Source: Lineus longissimus (Eukaryota; Nemertea; Pilidiophora; Heteronemertea; Lineidae). From it: a stretch of 64,000 nucleotides of DNA. Under the pieces are notes generated by a model that saw only the letters and a list, made by a program, of their open reading frames with translations, did not search any database and was not told the origin of the DNA. Below, piece by piece: positions 9,173 to 26,111 of this stretch (within the stretch, counting starts at the first letter, position 1; each line of letters begins with the position of its first letter). A program made the position numbers and the translations under genes. Location of the stretch: the NCBI RefSeq assembly GCF_910592395.1, contig NC_088309.1:21702599-21766598 (forward strand), given 5' to 3'.

Positions 9173-12100
9173 TTAGTCGCGGAACTTCCCGTTGTTTTCG
9201 AGTAGGTGTCTGAGGTATGTGCCGAGGACGGATGCGCCGAGGCCAGATTCGTGGGAGAGACAGTCCCCTGAAAGAATGGCGTACACCTTTTTAAGTAATA
9301 AGTTAACAATAAAGTACATGTACATGAATATGACGATTGAAATTCAGTTCGGATGTGGGAATGACCTGACACCGTGGGTCGTCATTTAAAATCAGTTTAA
9401 GTTTTATTTTATTTGCGGCTGAGTGTTGCCACGTGGTTAAATCTTGAAATCAAGTTGAATAGAAGTACGACGTGTGTTAAGCCATCTCGCGATTTAGTCA
9501 CGTGGCCACTCCAGAATTAAAAATTCTTCTTCCATTTGTTCATGTATTCATGTAGAGGTCAAAGATGTTTTCCAATTTCCACTTCATGAAATCGTTTGGG
9601 GCGGGGGGAGGCTTACCATTCATCTTCTTGTCTACAAGTAATCTTCTCATCGGGCTGCTGAAAATTTGAACGATGATTGGATCAAGTTGAAATACTGCAT
9701 ATCTGAAACAAGTTTCAGATTGAATGTGCCGAATGGGCGTCAAAGTGCGCCACGCACTTTACCATTACCTGATCAGTCGGATCCTAATTCTCTTAGGGGC
9801 AAATAACTCTGGGTTCTCGATCATTCAGATTACCCAATATTTTGTCTGTTGATGTATAAGCGCATGATTATTGGCTTTCAGCGATCTATCTGATGCTGAT
9901 GAATGAAAGGGGAGAGACGCAATTCAGATAAAGACCTTTTGAAATGTTGTGAGTAATGTATAATGCTCCCGGCATATTCATGATTCTGTCCATTTCAGGT
10001 CTCATAGGGTATTGAATATATGGGGGAATGTCTAGAATGGATGACATTTAGTCAGTCGTCAAACCTGAGGCACAGGAGGAATAAATTGACTTGTTAAAAA
10101 AATCTAGCATTCTGAGTCACTATACCTCTCGCTGGAATCTGAATTTCATCCAATCTATATATGTAAATTTCTCTGTGAGGAACACAAATCTTTACGCATT
10201 CGCCCTCACGTAGAAATGATGTACATCTTAGAAGTTCACAAGATTACAACATACCTCTTCTTCTTCAGGGCATCATCTGGTACATTTGTGAAACATCCCT
10301 TCTTTGTCTGCCAGGAGAGGATCTTCTTCAACCAGTCACGTCTGAAGAAGTCTTGGAATCCCAGCATACCGCACGTGGCAACTGAAAAGATAGATTAAAT
10401 TAACAAATTTTTGAGCTTCTGAATTCAGCTTAAATATGCACCCGGCTCCCCTGAAGTTTTTTTCGTTCATGGCATTCATATGCATTCAATGGTCTGGCAT
10501 TAGATCAGAATGGCATTCTACGGAAATGTGCTTACTGACACAACCACCTACCCTCTTCCAAGAAGAAGTCCCTGTAGCTAGTCTCAGCAGCACCCATATT
10601 CAGTAGGATCATAGCTTCCATGAATACCTTGCTACACACGTTGGTGATCTTTTCCTCGTACGGCTTCCTCATCAGATATTCTTGATTGTCCGTGCATTTG
10701 AACTGCAAGAAATGAATGGAATCATTACACACCAAATACGATAGGCATTATTTCCCTCGACCTCAGTGACTACCATTGGAAGATTGCGATATTCACTCAA
10801 GAACATAAAAAAATTCACGATGACATGAATGAATGCATTTGAAACAAAATGATATAAGTATATACTCAGCCCTTCCGAGCTGTGCCCTATAGCTTCCACT
10901 TTACTTACCATTTGGCCAAAGATGAGAAAGAGTAGTTGATGTGTCAATCTGTACCCAAATACATCCTTGCCTTTTAGGAGGTAATCGGCACACTTCGGCA
11001 GAATTGTGCATTTTTTGGTCTCCCTGGAAAAAAGATGTCAAAGATTATAAGTAGATATAGCGTCATATGGAAATAAACGGTAAAACAGATTGTTGGTATA
11101 AGCGAAACCCTGACGCTTTTTTCACACCCGTATAAAAATTAATTTTAATACTGCTGCTGCTTGCCAAGCTTTCTCTGAATCTGAAGCCTATTTTTAAAGT
11201 TCTCATATTATTTTCAGACAAGCCAAATATTTCATTTCATCCCTACCTTCCTGGGATGTCGGCTCCAATGAGTTCTTCGAAGCACTTATCACCGAATTCC
11301 TCGTTGTAGTTATGGATGTCATCAACTATCTGCAGCGGTGACGTGTCCATGTCGACATTGTCCACGGACCTTGCAGGGTTGTAGTCCGCACTAAACGGAC
11401 GCGCTACGACATATTTGAACTTGTCATAGTAGACCGTGTCTTTCAGATTGGATATCACTGACTGGCTGATCCTTTCCATCCGGGTAATCAGATAAATTAG
11501 CTTCTCTTTTATGTCTGACGGGAGGTCGAGCTTGCCGGAGGTGACGCCATGGACAACGTCGATCAGCTGACCTGGAACGATCACAATTGCATGCGGATAC
11601 AAAAACACTTGTTTCTTTCGTCTTCTTTTAATCTCAAGGACACCGACTGACTCAATTAGTTATCTTTTTCCTCTTAAAGAACGGTATATCTGCAACGGAC
11701 GCCATCAATCGAGAATGCAATCTGCCGTGCGCGAAGGAGGGTATTAATAGTACATTCCCTTCTTCAGCAACGACTGATATATTTTGCCGAAAAAAAAGAA
11801 CCGAGGGCAGTTATTTACAGTTAAGATAGCACTAAAAGTATCGGAGAGGAAATAGAGCCAGTGCACGCCAACTCGCGTGCCATGCACAGTTCAATCTCCC
11901 AGCAAAAGAACCAGTGCTTTGAGAGTCTGAGGTAGCTTCGAAAAAAATTTAACCAACCAATGGTACTTTTAAACGTTGGAGTGGAGCGAACGCCGTGACC
12001 AGGCCTTAGCAGCTTATATCAGAGGCAGCGTGTACTTCTGGAGTCGCCTGAGTTCTGACTCCTTCTCAACATACTCAAGGTGCGATCACAAACGAACACC

Positions 12101-14194
12101 AATTATAACTTCCGTGGGCAATTTTTCAAAAATGGCGTTTTTGACTGATTGGAGGTTCAGGGAGGGGCCACGAAAAAGCTAGTCTTTTGAACATGTCTAC
12201 ACACTCACATATCATTCACCACCAGTGTTTTTCATAAAACTGGCATGAAACGATGCCTCCAATATCAATGATCACATGTCATGCATTTGAAAAGTTGGAA
12301 CTGATCATGCCTAGAGACACATTGTTCAATATTTAAATAAAGGTAAATAAAATAGTTAGGTTTAGCTTGGTTATCAATAGCACTGCATCGATATGTATCG
12401 ATTTATTTGTGATTAGCCTAAATGGCAACGTTTTGGGAACAGTATAGAATAAACTTTTCATATAGTTCACTGTATGATATTTAGCCCAGCAATACCCTGT
12501 TAAAAATGGTTTTCTTAGAAAATCTTACTTGTATAATACTGAAATGTGTTACACTGGCAATATCTAGGGTCGCACTTTAATGGACGACCTATGTCAGCAA
12601 TAAAGTATAGTCATTTATAGTAGGTATTACCAAGGACTATTAAAAGGGCTCTCTTGAAAGATTCTGGTGATGCTCAATTTATACGGCAAATGGAATTTTA
12701 ATGGTAAGCAGCACGACACGACTTGTGCCTTCCAAGCTTTCGAGCTGCCAATGAAACATGCCAATAAGAATTTGTCTTGTCGATGTCGCGGGAGCAGCCA
12801 AACCAAGTCCATCCATTGTACATGTTTGCTTGCGAATGGTTTGATTTGATTTGGATTTTGGATTTCGCGTGATGAGATCCGAGTGCGAATTCTATGGGTG
12901 AATGAGATATTGGTCACGATATAAGGAACTGTCTTTCCTTAAGGGCCGACGCCTTTAAGGAAAAACTTGAAATTTGGGATTAAAATGCATCCGTGCCACC
13001 AGTAATTCGAACGGCGTATCCCTTTAACCATCTTTAGGTTCGTGGTATAACTTCGTTTTGCCATGGGTACTACCGGCAGTTGGGTACATGCATTTTAGTA
13101 TATAGACTTCGAAGAGTTACATATACTTCAAAGTAATGTGCATAGAGAAAAATAGGAAAGAGACGTTGAAATAGTTTGATTCATAAAGGATCATAGTAAG
13201 AAAAGGATCATCGTTTTATTTTTCGGTTATGTGGATACTTTCCTTCATTCCTGAATAATGCCAATGGTATCCGCCGCGTTAATTAGCGAACTTCGCTCAA
13301 GGCAGTATACGGTGGTAAAACGGTACGGCGATTCTATAAATGCAAATCTGTCAAGTGTAGTAAGCCTCATCTGGTGAAACGCCTGCGGGTGCCGGTGTCA
13401 ACAACAGTACAAATGTATTTCATTGAACAAACTGCCAAGATTATGATGGAATATCATGTGTGATAATGTTCATAAACGTTGCTGCAAGGGTCCCCTCTGA
13501 ACAACCCGACTAATTTTAAGGATGCTGTTCAACAGCAGTGTCACTGCTGATATCAATAAGTGCAGCATTTTGCTTCTTTTAGAACAGGTCATTTTTCACT
13601 GATTTTCCGGCCAGGAGGCTCTGGTTCTTCGATTGAACCCGATCAGAACAAACAAAAACGTATACAGATTAGACTTTGTTGGCAGTAGCTATGCAAGTTT
13701 TGATATCAAGCCAACACTCATGCCTGACTGTCGTATCTAATCCTAATCTTACGAGAGCAAACCAAAGGTATCATAAAAATGGGAATTGATATTTAGACGG
13801 ATATGGAAGAAGTAGGCTTTCATTTCTTCAATCATTTGGTCGTAACCTGACTGACCTTGGCAAAATATTACCTTTTAAAAAGCGTGCATGGTCGGTCGAT
13901 AGTGATGGACCAGTCGTCCTTGTAAATCGTCTGATGACCTTGATAACGACTTTTTTATAGAACCGGGAATCCAAAAGACTACAACACTACTATACAGTTG
14001 TACTGACCTTGCGCGACCCGTAGTCCATACAACCCATCCAAATTTAGGTCCTTGTAATCGTCCTCAAAGAACTTCACCGCTCGCTGCAAGGCGCGGAATA
14101 CCTGCTCAGTAACACCTTTCCCTTTCCGAGACTTCGGCCTGGCGTCACTCGCCACAAGAAAGAGGCAAACCAGGATCGCAGCGAGTAACCTCAT
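9173..14194 (-). CDS. Secreted C16orf89/DUF4735-like protein
   Basis: Seven minus-strand exons with consistent phases are predicted: 14008-14194, 11247-11571, 10909-11023, 10552-10702, 10255-10381, 9617-9657 and 9173-9267 (346 aa; the human protein is of similar length). A signal peptide opens the protein (MRLLAAILVCLFLVASDA). Features I associate with the family are NLDGLYGLR near residues 51-59, GYRLTHQLLFLIFGQM in exon 3, a CGMLGFQDFF...WLKKILSWQ...GCF block in exon 5, and a C-terminal CLSHESGLGASVLGTYL segment. Vertebrate C16orf89 is a secreted glycoprotein of unknown biochemical function. Intron 1 is 2.4 kb. If the GTAAGC donor after exon 6 is not used, an alternative C-terminus ends at 9540 with poly(A) signals just beyond. 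An in-frame ATG 12 codons upstream (14230) is possible, but the TATA spacing and signal peptide favour 14194. The family call is from memory of motifs; the gene structure is well supported. Confidence 0.78.
9403..9413 (-). promoter_or_regulatory. Intronic poly(A) signals in C16orf89-like gene
   Basis: Two overlapping AATAAA hexamers on the minus strand lie in the last intron. They follow an in-frame stop at 9540-9542 that is used if intron 6 is retained. They could end an alternative transcript. Confidence 0.45.
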
Positions 14195-14258
14195 GTTTGC
14201 GACAGCAATCAGAAAAGTGGCAAATGTCAAACCTTCGTTTATCCCTTGCAGAATCTGT

Positions 14259-14264
14259 TTTATA
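14259..14264 (-). promoter_or_regulatory. TATA box of C16orf89-like gene
   Basis: TATAAA on the minus strand, 65 bases upstream of the ATG at 14194. Transcription would start near 14230, so the upstream ATG at 14230 would probably be excluded. Confidence 0.5.
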
Positions 14265-14991
14265 AATTGTTAACAATTTTCATTGTTGTCATCCAAACTA
14301 AAAGTAAACTGAAACAGTATGCTTTGATGAAAATGCCGATAAATTGCAAATCGATGCTGTTTATCGTTTTAACTTTGACATTCAAGTGCCACGTGCGTCA
14401 ACGCCCAATCCAAAGAGTGGATATCGTCGGAACTCTTCTTTCTGTATTTCTCCTAATTCGGAGAGGGCTTGAAGAGGGAGAAGGTAATGCGATGTATAAA
14501 ACTAATCTTAGCCCGCTAGTTCCTCAGAGATGTAGACGTTTTGGTGTAATTCCTTTTCCTGTATATTGTATATCAAAGAGAACACTTATTTGTTCTGAAA
14601 CACGTTGATAAAATTCGAGTTATTGGTGAGGCAGAGATTATGTAAAAGATCCACATGATGGGAAATTAGCCCTGGAGAGTGGCATTACATCGAACTTGCA
14701 TCATAATCGAGCATAATGCAGCCTGGGGCATTGCAGGTGGATGTGGCTTATTTGGCAAAAGTGTTGTTGATAATGGATTTGAAATAATTTAATTATGCAT
14801 CCGATGATAAATTGCAAAGTTGCAACTTTCAATCCGAGGAACCAATGTAGGCCTATCATTATTTCTTAGGACAGGAAAACGCATCTTCATTTCACGACAT
14901 CATCATCATCAGGAGGGTATCAAAACTTGGTTACATGCACTTTGTTTTACATGTTAGGGGAGTCTATTGGCAGGAGCAAGGTTCATGTGGG

Positions 14992-15021
14992 CAGCAGTGT
15001 ATGAGCGGTCATACACTGCTG
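14992..15021. repeat. Perfect 13-bp hairpin, 4-nt loop
   Basis: Arms CAGCAGTGTATGA and TCATACACTGCTG are exact reverse complements around the loop GCGG. It lies in intergenic DNA with no poly-T tail, so a terminator role is not suggested. Confidence 0.7.
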
Positions 15022-17455
15022 ATTTAGGTCATAAAGATACAAAAATTCGCCCGGCCGATTGGGGTTGTACATTGTATCATCGTAGTACATGTATACGCTT
15101 GTTCTCCCACAAAAGGAAAGATGGAGATACTGCCCGGTTGCATCATCGCAATCGGAAAAATCTATTGCTCTTAATCGATATCGATGTATAAAATGACCTT
15201 TTTGCCCTATTCATCATCAAAAATTTCATTGATATTGATTATTTAGATGATTCATCAATAAGCGCTAATCTGATTTTAGTCTATTGCTCAATTATTTAAC
15301 TTTTATAATAGCAAGTATAGATTATATACTTGATAGATAGGCATATACATGCACATGTGTGGTTATGCCAAGAAAATGTATAATAAACATGTAAAAAAGG
15401 AGTTTGGCATTTCGGAATCTTGAAGGTGACGACGGATTTCCAAATAGTTACGTCACCCGCCACGTGTTTCCTAGTTCATTTGCATTCACAAGGTGGCGCC
15501 TATTCGACATCGCACTAATTAATTTAGGTTGCGCTGGGAATCAATTTGGCGCAGAGTTGCCCGGCTGATTTAATATCTCTCCTGGTACATGATACGCATA
15601 CCCTCGGATCGCTGAAAGTGAATGGTTATCTATAACATTGGTGGAAAAGATACACTTTAACTGCACGTGTAGTAGCATCCAGTGCAACAAGATTTTTTTT
15701 CCAGATTGATACATTTAAGGTGAAGTTTAAAGGTTGTTTACGATTAAGAACCGTACATAAATGAACACTCTTTTATTAAAAATTTGAGATTTTGGAAAAC
15801 GTTGAAAGTTTTTCGGCTAACACTAATAAGCACTTTTTTTACATTACAACTCCCTGCTTACATTTACATGCAACATTCAGGCAGGGGGTTAGGCCTAATA
15901 TTGATTCAGTTTAAACCCTATTCAAGGATTACATACAAAGCCTTTACCCAAATAACTGACTTGCCCTTACCCGCTTACTCTGTGACTTAGCCCTTTCTCC
16001 AGGCAAAAAAAAAATATTATGCGTTCAGCTTTTTTCATTTTTTGGCATAAAATCCAGCAAGCCCTTCAAACATACCATTTTTACAACCAGCACTAAATAA
16101 ATTGCGCAGCTTTACTGTTATAACGACTAGACTTGGGGGGCTGCTGACTTATTCTTCGTCTCAGTCTGAGGCTAAGCCAACAAAAGTCAGCAGAAATACC
16201 AAGAGGATTAAAAGCCCATTATCGTAGATTTATGGTCAGAATTGCATATCATGGTCCCTGGAGATCCATGTGAGAAATTACTGCTGCTATAAGTACAGTA
16301 GTAATATTCATGTGACAAGCCAATAAATAATGGACAGCATGGAGATATTCTATAATGGGGTCTTCGCGGTAGATGGTAACATGGTCACATGTATGATCAC
16401 ATATTGATAGGGCTGGTTGTTACATGCCTAAATACCGCCTGGAATGTTAGTTATTTGGTTTGCAAATATCATTTTGGGCTTTTTTTGATTCAACGTACAG
16501 GTTGCATTTCTTAACGTCTCTTTCATTGTCAAGTGTTATAAACAAACACGCCAGGTATTTTGCTTAACTTTGGTCACAATAAGACCAATTTGCATGTCAA
16601 GTCAGGTCTGTGGTTTGTTTGGTCACCATGAGAACAAGGGGCATCAAAACTGCGAATAACAGCCATTAAATAGCCCTACTGTTAGGCCTAATCCTAAGGT
16701 GTTTTTCGCGTGAGATTTAGAGTAAAAAAAGCACCTTATGGCCTATCATGCCCCAACAGGTCAACACTGAGGAGTGTGAAAGTGCGTCACATCGGAGTTC
16801 TTATATCCACTTTTAGGCCCTTTATTGTGTGAGCAAGCGAGTTAATTAGGTCAATGACAGGTGTAATAAGATATTATTATGAACTACAATCAAGCCCATC
16901 ATTTGGTTAAGGCAAGGAAGTTATAAAATCTATCGAACCCTACTACTTTTTTAGGCGGTCACAGCCCTACGGCTTTACAATAAGAGTTATTTCCCCATCG
17001 TGTTTTTTTCGAGTTCTCTGTATTCGAAGGGTCAATAATCCTTCATGCTATTGTTGTTCTTGTGAAAATGCATAAGAACAGGAAAAATTCCGCCGGATGT
17101 GACGCGCACTTCTGCTTTCCTCATTGCCATGGGGTTTAATTATTCAAACAACTTCGTAATAATTCGCCATTTGATCCCTTTCTATAATCCTAGACCACTG
17201 CAAAGCCACCCACCCACCGGGTTGTTAATAACAAACAACAAAAAACAAACTTCGGCCATGGTTACTGAGCAGTGAGAATCAATAGGCCTAAACAAATATC
17301 CCTCAACATAATGGACAATCCAATACTTTGCCGCCTGGGCTTGAACCTGGGGCGAGGAAGAAAGGCAAGGAAACAAACCTCGGCCACATCAAATTACAAT
17401 ACAATATGTCCTTTTTTAAACATATGGCATGGATACCTAGGGCGAGGTATGTGCC

Positions 17456-17461
17456 TATAAA
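17456..17461 (+). promoter_or_regulatory. TATA box, alpha-tubulin copy 1
   Basis: TATAAA lies 126 bases before the ATG-only exon at 17582. It predicts a 5' UTR of roughly 95 bases. The same site is present in copy 2. Confidence 0.55.
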
Positions 17462-17581
17462 CCCTTGCCGAAGTTCGGTTGTCTCAAACTATTTCCTCAC
17501 CCGTTGACGCATCAGGTCATTCTGTGAGCGATCTTATTTTGCCAATTTTTCCTCGGAAAAGTATCTACTCAACAAACAAAC

Positions 17582-19815
<2,234 letters not shown>

Positions 19816-19935
19816 ATTTAACGCTGAAACCTGAACACTGTTAGACAGAAATTGCTTATTTATACCATCTTTGTAAGACATTTACACCAATGTATGTCCT
19901 GCTTTTATTGAAGCGGACGACTTTACAACACCAGA

Positions 19936-19941
19936 ATTAAA
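19936..19941 (+). promoter_or_regulatory. Poly(A) signal, alpha-tubulin copy 1
   Basis: ATTAAA lies 121 bases after the stop codon. It is conserved at the same place in copy 2. Confidence 0.55.
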
Positions 19942-22900
19942 CAATCATAATGGGAATATTTTCGTTCACTTGTTTTTTCGGCATCTTTTGTTGCCTTTGT
20001 TCAGACTAGAGCCATCATGAGTCGCAGTAAACCTCTTGATTGTGACCCAAATGACCCTCTCAAATCCTCTTCCCTATTCAAATAGCTCTTGCACCATACA
20101 GTATACAAGCACTTCTAGCTATAGCTCCCATAAGGAAACTTGCCTTTTTTTGAAACCACGCTCTTTCAAATGAACGAGTCACCACCCTGGTTCGATTGAT
20201 AAGAGAGTTAGGCATGCCAAGTTCGAATAGTACCACTGGCCATGCAACTCTGATGAACACGCTGCTTCACTTGCAAAGGCTCCGAAAGTCTGTCCTCATG
20301 ATAGACGGATCGATGTAAATTACCAAAGGAAGCTCCCGGAGCCCCTTTCCATGTCATGTCTAACTGCCGAACAAACACAAAGATTTGAAGTTGACAGCCT
20401 TAAATTGGCGCCCATTATAATGTTCATGGCTTCTTATCTTAAAGTGTTCTTATCTCGGTATTCTGGTTGTGACTTTGTCCACAAAAGACTGGCTTTGGAT
20501 ACAACCAAGCTTGGTCTGTTTAACAAAGTTGTTTCCACCATATCAAGTACTGTCAAGTACCTATTGATATCATTGAAGGAATATGAAGTTGGGTGCAGGC
20601 AGCACTTTCACATGCCACGACAATGGACTTTCAAAAGAAGATTTTTCACGCCGGGAAAGCATTACTTAAACCCAGCAGCGCTAGGGGTTTTTCTTTCAAA
20701 AAGCTTTATACCAAATAGCTGAGACGTCAATATAGACATTTAATTGACGTTGATGGCGAGCCTCAAGAACATTAAGCGTAAGGCAACATCAATATGTACC
20801 TATAATTTTACCTACATGGTAATTTTGTACAATGAGTGTCAAGTTATTAGTTTTCCAATGCCGACATTGTAAGGTATGGAGAAATGAAAACGCAGGGATA
20901 TCGCCCCTCCCCTCCCCCACACACACTCATAGAGTACATCCCCCCCCCCTCCCGAGTTGTTGCTGCCGGAAAAGCATTACATCAACAAACCTTCTGCCCT
21001 CCTCAAACTTATCTGAAAATGAGGACGATCACCACCGATTTCTTAACGTGGCCTTACAATCGCTTGAATACATCAACACAACGCTAGAGCACAGCGGCGG
21101 GCTCCTTTATAATCAAATCGCGAGTACTCCCTACGGCTTCACCAGCATCCTGTAGGCCTCTGTTTCACTTTCCTAATTGATTCTAGACGGCTGATGCGGC
21201 AGTAATTGCTTTTTAGACTTCATGTAATTGCATTACGCGTTTTTATGAAAAAGTACTCCATCAATTTCCCGATCTGGCACTCATCTCGATGCTGCAGGCG
21301 GCGAAGAATGAATTAGCAGCCGAAACATTCTAAAAGATGAAGCACCCTCCGGGGGCCTTTCAATAAAATAACGAAATAATAGTACATACCACTGGCGATA
21401 TATTTGGAAAACCCCCAGAAAGTTGACATCATGATGGTCATCATTGGATCGTTTAATACTATTCAAAGAATAGCATACTTACATGTCTTTGTTGGAACAG
21501 CTGGACCATCTGCTCTCAGCCTATCCATCATCAGTCACCATGCCAACTTACAGAGAGAGCTGCAGACCAAAAGAAACGCATTTCCTGACGCAAATGACCT
21601 GTGATTGATCATATAATGCCACATGGTAAGCTGCAGACCCAAGGAAAAGCATCATTTCTTGAAGAGAATGACCGGAGATCGATTACCCGAGAATGTATCC
21701 GATCCCTTATTCTTGCTCAATTACTCAAAAGGCGATGTCATTGCCAGATCAACCATATCTGATGCTATACGGGATGCAACTCTTCATTTTTCCTTCTCGG
21801 TTTAGTTCGTATATATGAAACGTGATTGCAATATGACTTGCCCCTATACTGTACATGTAGTGTGATATATTTTGTGTCACCGATATAGTATGTAGATATA
21901 GCTTGGACATTCATTGATTCAATAAATGGGAGGTTAACATTGGGCATCACCAGCTAAATGTGAACAAAATCGATCGCATAAAACCAGTTTGAGGTGATTG
22001 ATTTGGTCCAGAGAGTTGTTAGGTAACGCAATGCCGATGGAAAGGTGCCATGTTCGGTGCATGTGAACTTTTCTTTCAATATATGTATATATCTTTTACA
22101 AGCGGAGCAAAGAGATAAACCCAGCTGCTGAATCATTCGTTTCAAAATAACACCATTTAAGAAAGAAATAATGCTATGGCAACGACACTGTCAGCCATCT
22201 GTCTCAAAGTACAAATGAAAGAACAAACACCAGAGCGTGTCCTATTTTTTCAGTCCCCGGGATAAGGAAAGATCAACATGCTATTACCCACCCTAATTGG
22301 AATACGCGCGTGGATATCACACGCTAGACTCTGGTAATCACACTCATTATTTTAGAAGCGCGTAGATGAGAAGTTGTTTTGAGATGTTGAGAAATACGAT
22401 CGTGATGGTTGAAAAAAGTGGGAGAGTTAGCTTGAGGGGTTTAGGGATATCATGGTCTGGGGATTGGGATTTTCAGTGAAGTATCATCATTGTCTGCCAG
22501 TCTGTCGCTGATGGTTTTATCAGCGACAATCGTCTGTTTTAAATCGATGTAAGTCCTTGGTGATAACTGCTGGCTACCGAGCTAAGTAGCCATAGCTCTC
22601 CCGTATAAAGCTTCCATCTTCTTGCTCAGGGGATCATTGTTTCGTGACAGGACAGATCGAGGTCCATTGGCGCCCAAATCGATCATTGTTATGAGCTTAC
22701 AACAACCAGTCAATACCCCAACAACATCTCTGACAAAACAAGTATAGAGACAGCCTAAGTATGCACTTTTGGCTATTTTCATCGAGCTAAAAAATGATCA
22801 GGATGAAAGAGGGTGGTTTGTTTGGTCACCATGAGAACAAGGGGCATCAAAACTGCGAATAACAGCCATTAAATAGCCCTACTGTCGCGTGAGATTTAGA

Positions 22901-23626
22901 GTAAAAAAGCACCTTATGGCCTATCATGCCCCAACACTGAGGAGCGTGAAAGTGCGTCACATCGGAGTTCTTATATCCACTTTTAGGCCCTTTATTGTGT
23001 GAGCAAGCGAGTTAATTAGGTCAATGACAGGTGTAATGAGATATTATTATGAACTACAATCCAGCCCATCATTTGGTTAAGGCAAGGAAGTTATAAAATC
23101 TATCGAACCCTACTACTTTTTTAGGCGGTCACAGCCCTACGGATTTACAATAAGAGTTATTTCCCCATCGTGTTTTTTTCGAGTTCTCTGCATTCGAAGG
23201 GTCAATGATCCTTCATGCTATTGTTGTTCTTGTGAAAATGCATAAGAACAGGAAAAATTCCGCCGGATGTGACGCGCACTTCTGCTTTCCTCATTACCAT
23301 GGGGTTTAATTATTCAAACAACTTCGTAATAATTCGCCATTTGATCCCTTTCTATAATCCTAGACCACTGCAAAGCCACCCACCCACCGGGTTGTTAATA
23401 ACAAACAACAAAAAACAAACTTCGGCCATGGTTACTGAGCAGTGAGAATCAATAGGCCTGAAACAAATATCCCTCAACATAATGGACAATCCAATACTTT
23501 GCCGCCTGGGCTTGAACCTGGGGCGAGGAAGAAAGGCAAGGAAACAAACCTCGGCCACATCAAATTACAATACAATATGTCCTTTTTTAAACATATGGCA
23601 TGGATACCTAGGGCGAGGTATGTGCC

Positions 23627-23632
23627 TATAAA
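23627..23632 (+). promoter_or_regulatory. TATA box, alpha-tubulin copy 2
   Basis: TATAAA lies 126 bases before the ATG at 23753, the same spacing as in copy 1. Confidence 0.55.
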
Positions 23633-23752
23633 CCCTTGCCGGAGTTCGGTTGTCTCAAACTATTTCCTCACCCGTTGACGCATCAGGTCATTCTGTGAGC
23701 GATCTTATTTTACCAATTTTTCCTCGGAAAAGTATCTACTCAACAAACAAAC

Positions 23753-25985
<2,233 letters not shown>

Positions 25986-26105
25986 ATTTAACGCTGAAAC
26001 CTGAACACCTATAGACAGAACTTGCTTATTTATACCATCTTTGTAAGACATTTACACCAATGTATGTCCTGCTTTTATTGAAGAGGACGACTTTACAACA
26101 CCAGA

Positions 26106-26111
26106 ATTAAA
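26106..26111 (+). promoter_or_regulatory. Poly(A) signal, alpha-tubulin copy 2
   Basis: ATTAAA in the same context as in copy 1, 121 bases after the stop codon. Confidence 0.55.

Larger units (their letters stand above)
14195..16610. other. Intergenic, 2.4 kb
   Basis: It contains the minus-strand promoter of the C16orf89-like gene at its left end and a strong short hairpin at 14992-15021. The open frames here are short, AT-rich and lack splice or domain support. I see no gene. Confidence 0.5.

Noticed and set aside
17290..17400. B-box-like word (GGTTCAAGCCC on minus strand) upstream of both tubulin genes
   Set aside because: The flanking bases cannot form a T stem and no A box is in place; also simply duplicated with the unit.
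20351..20722. 123-aa plus-strand open frame, kept as 125 aa in the second unit
   Set aside because: The whole 6.2-kb unit is conserved by recent duplication, so preservation carries no weight. No domain, signal peptide or codon bias.
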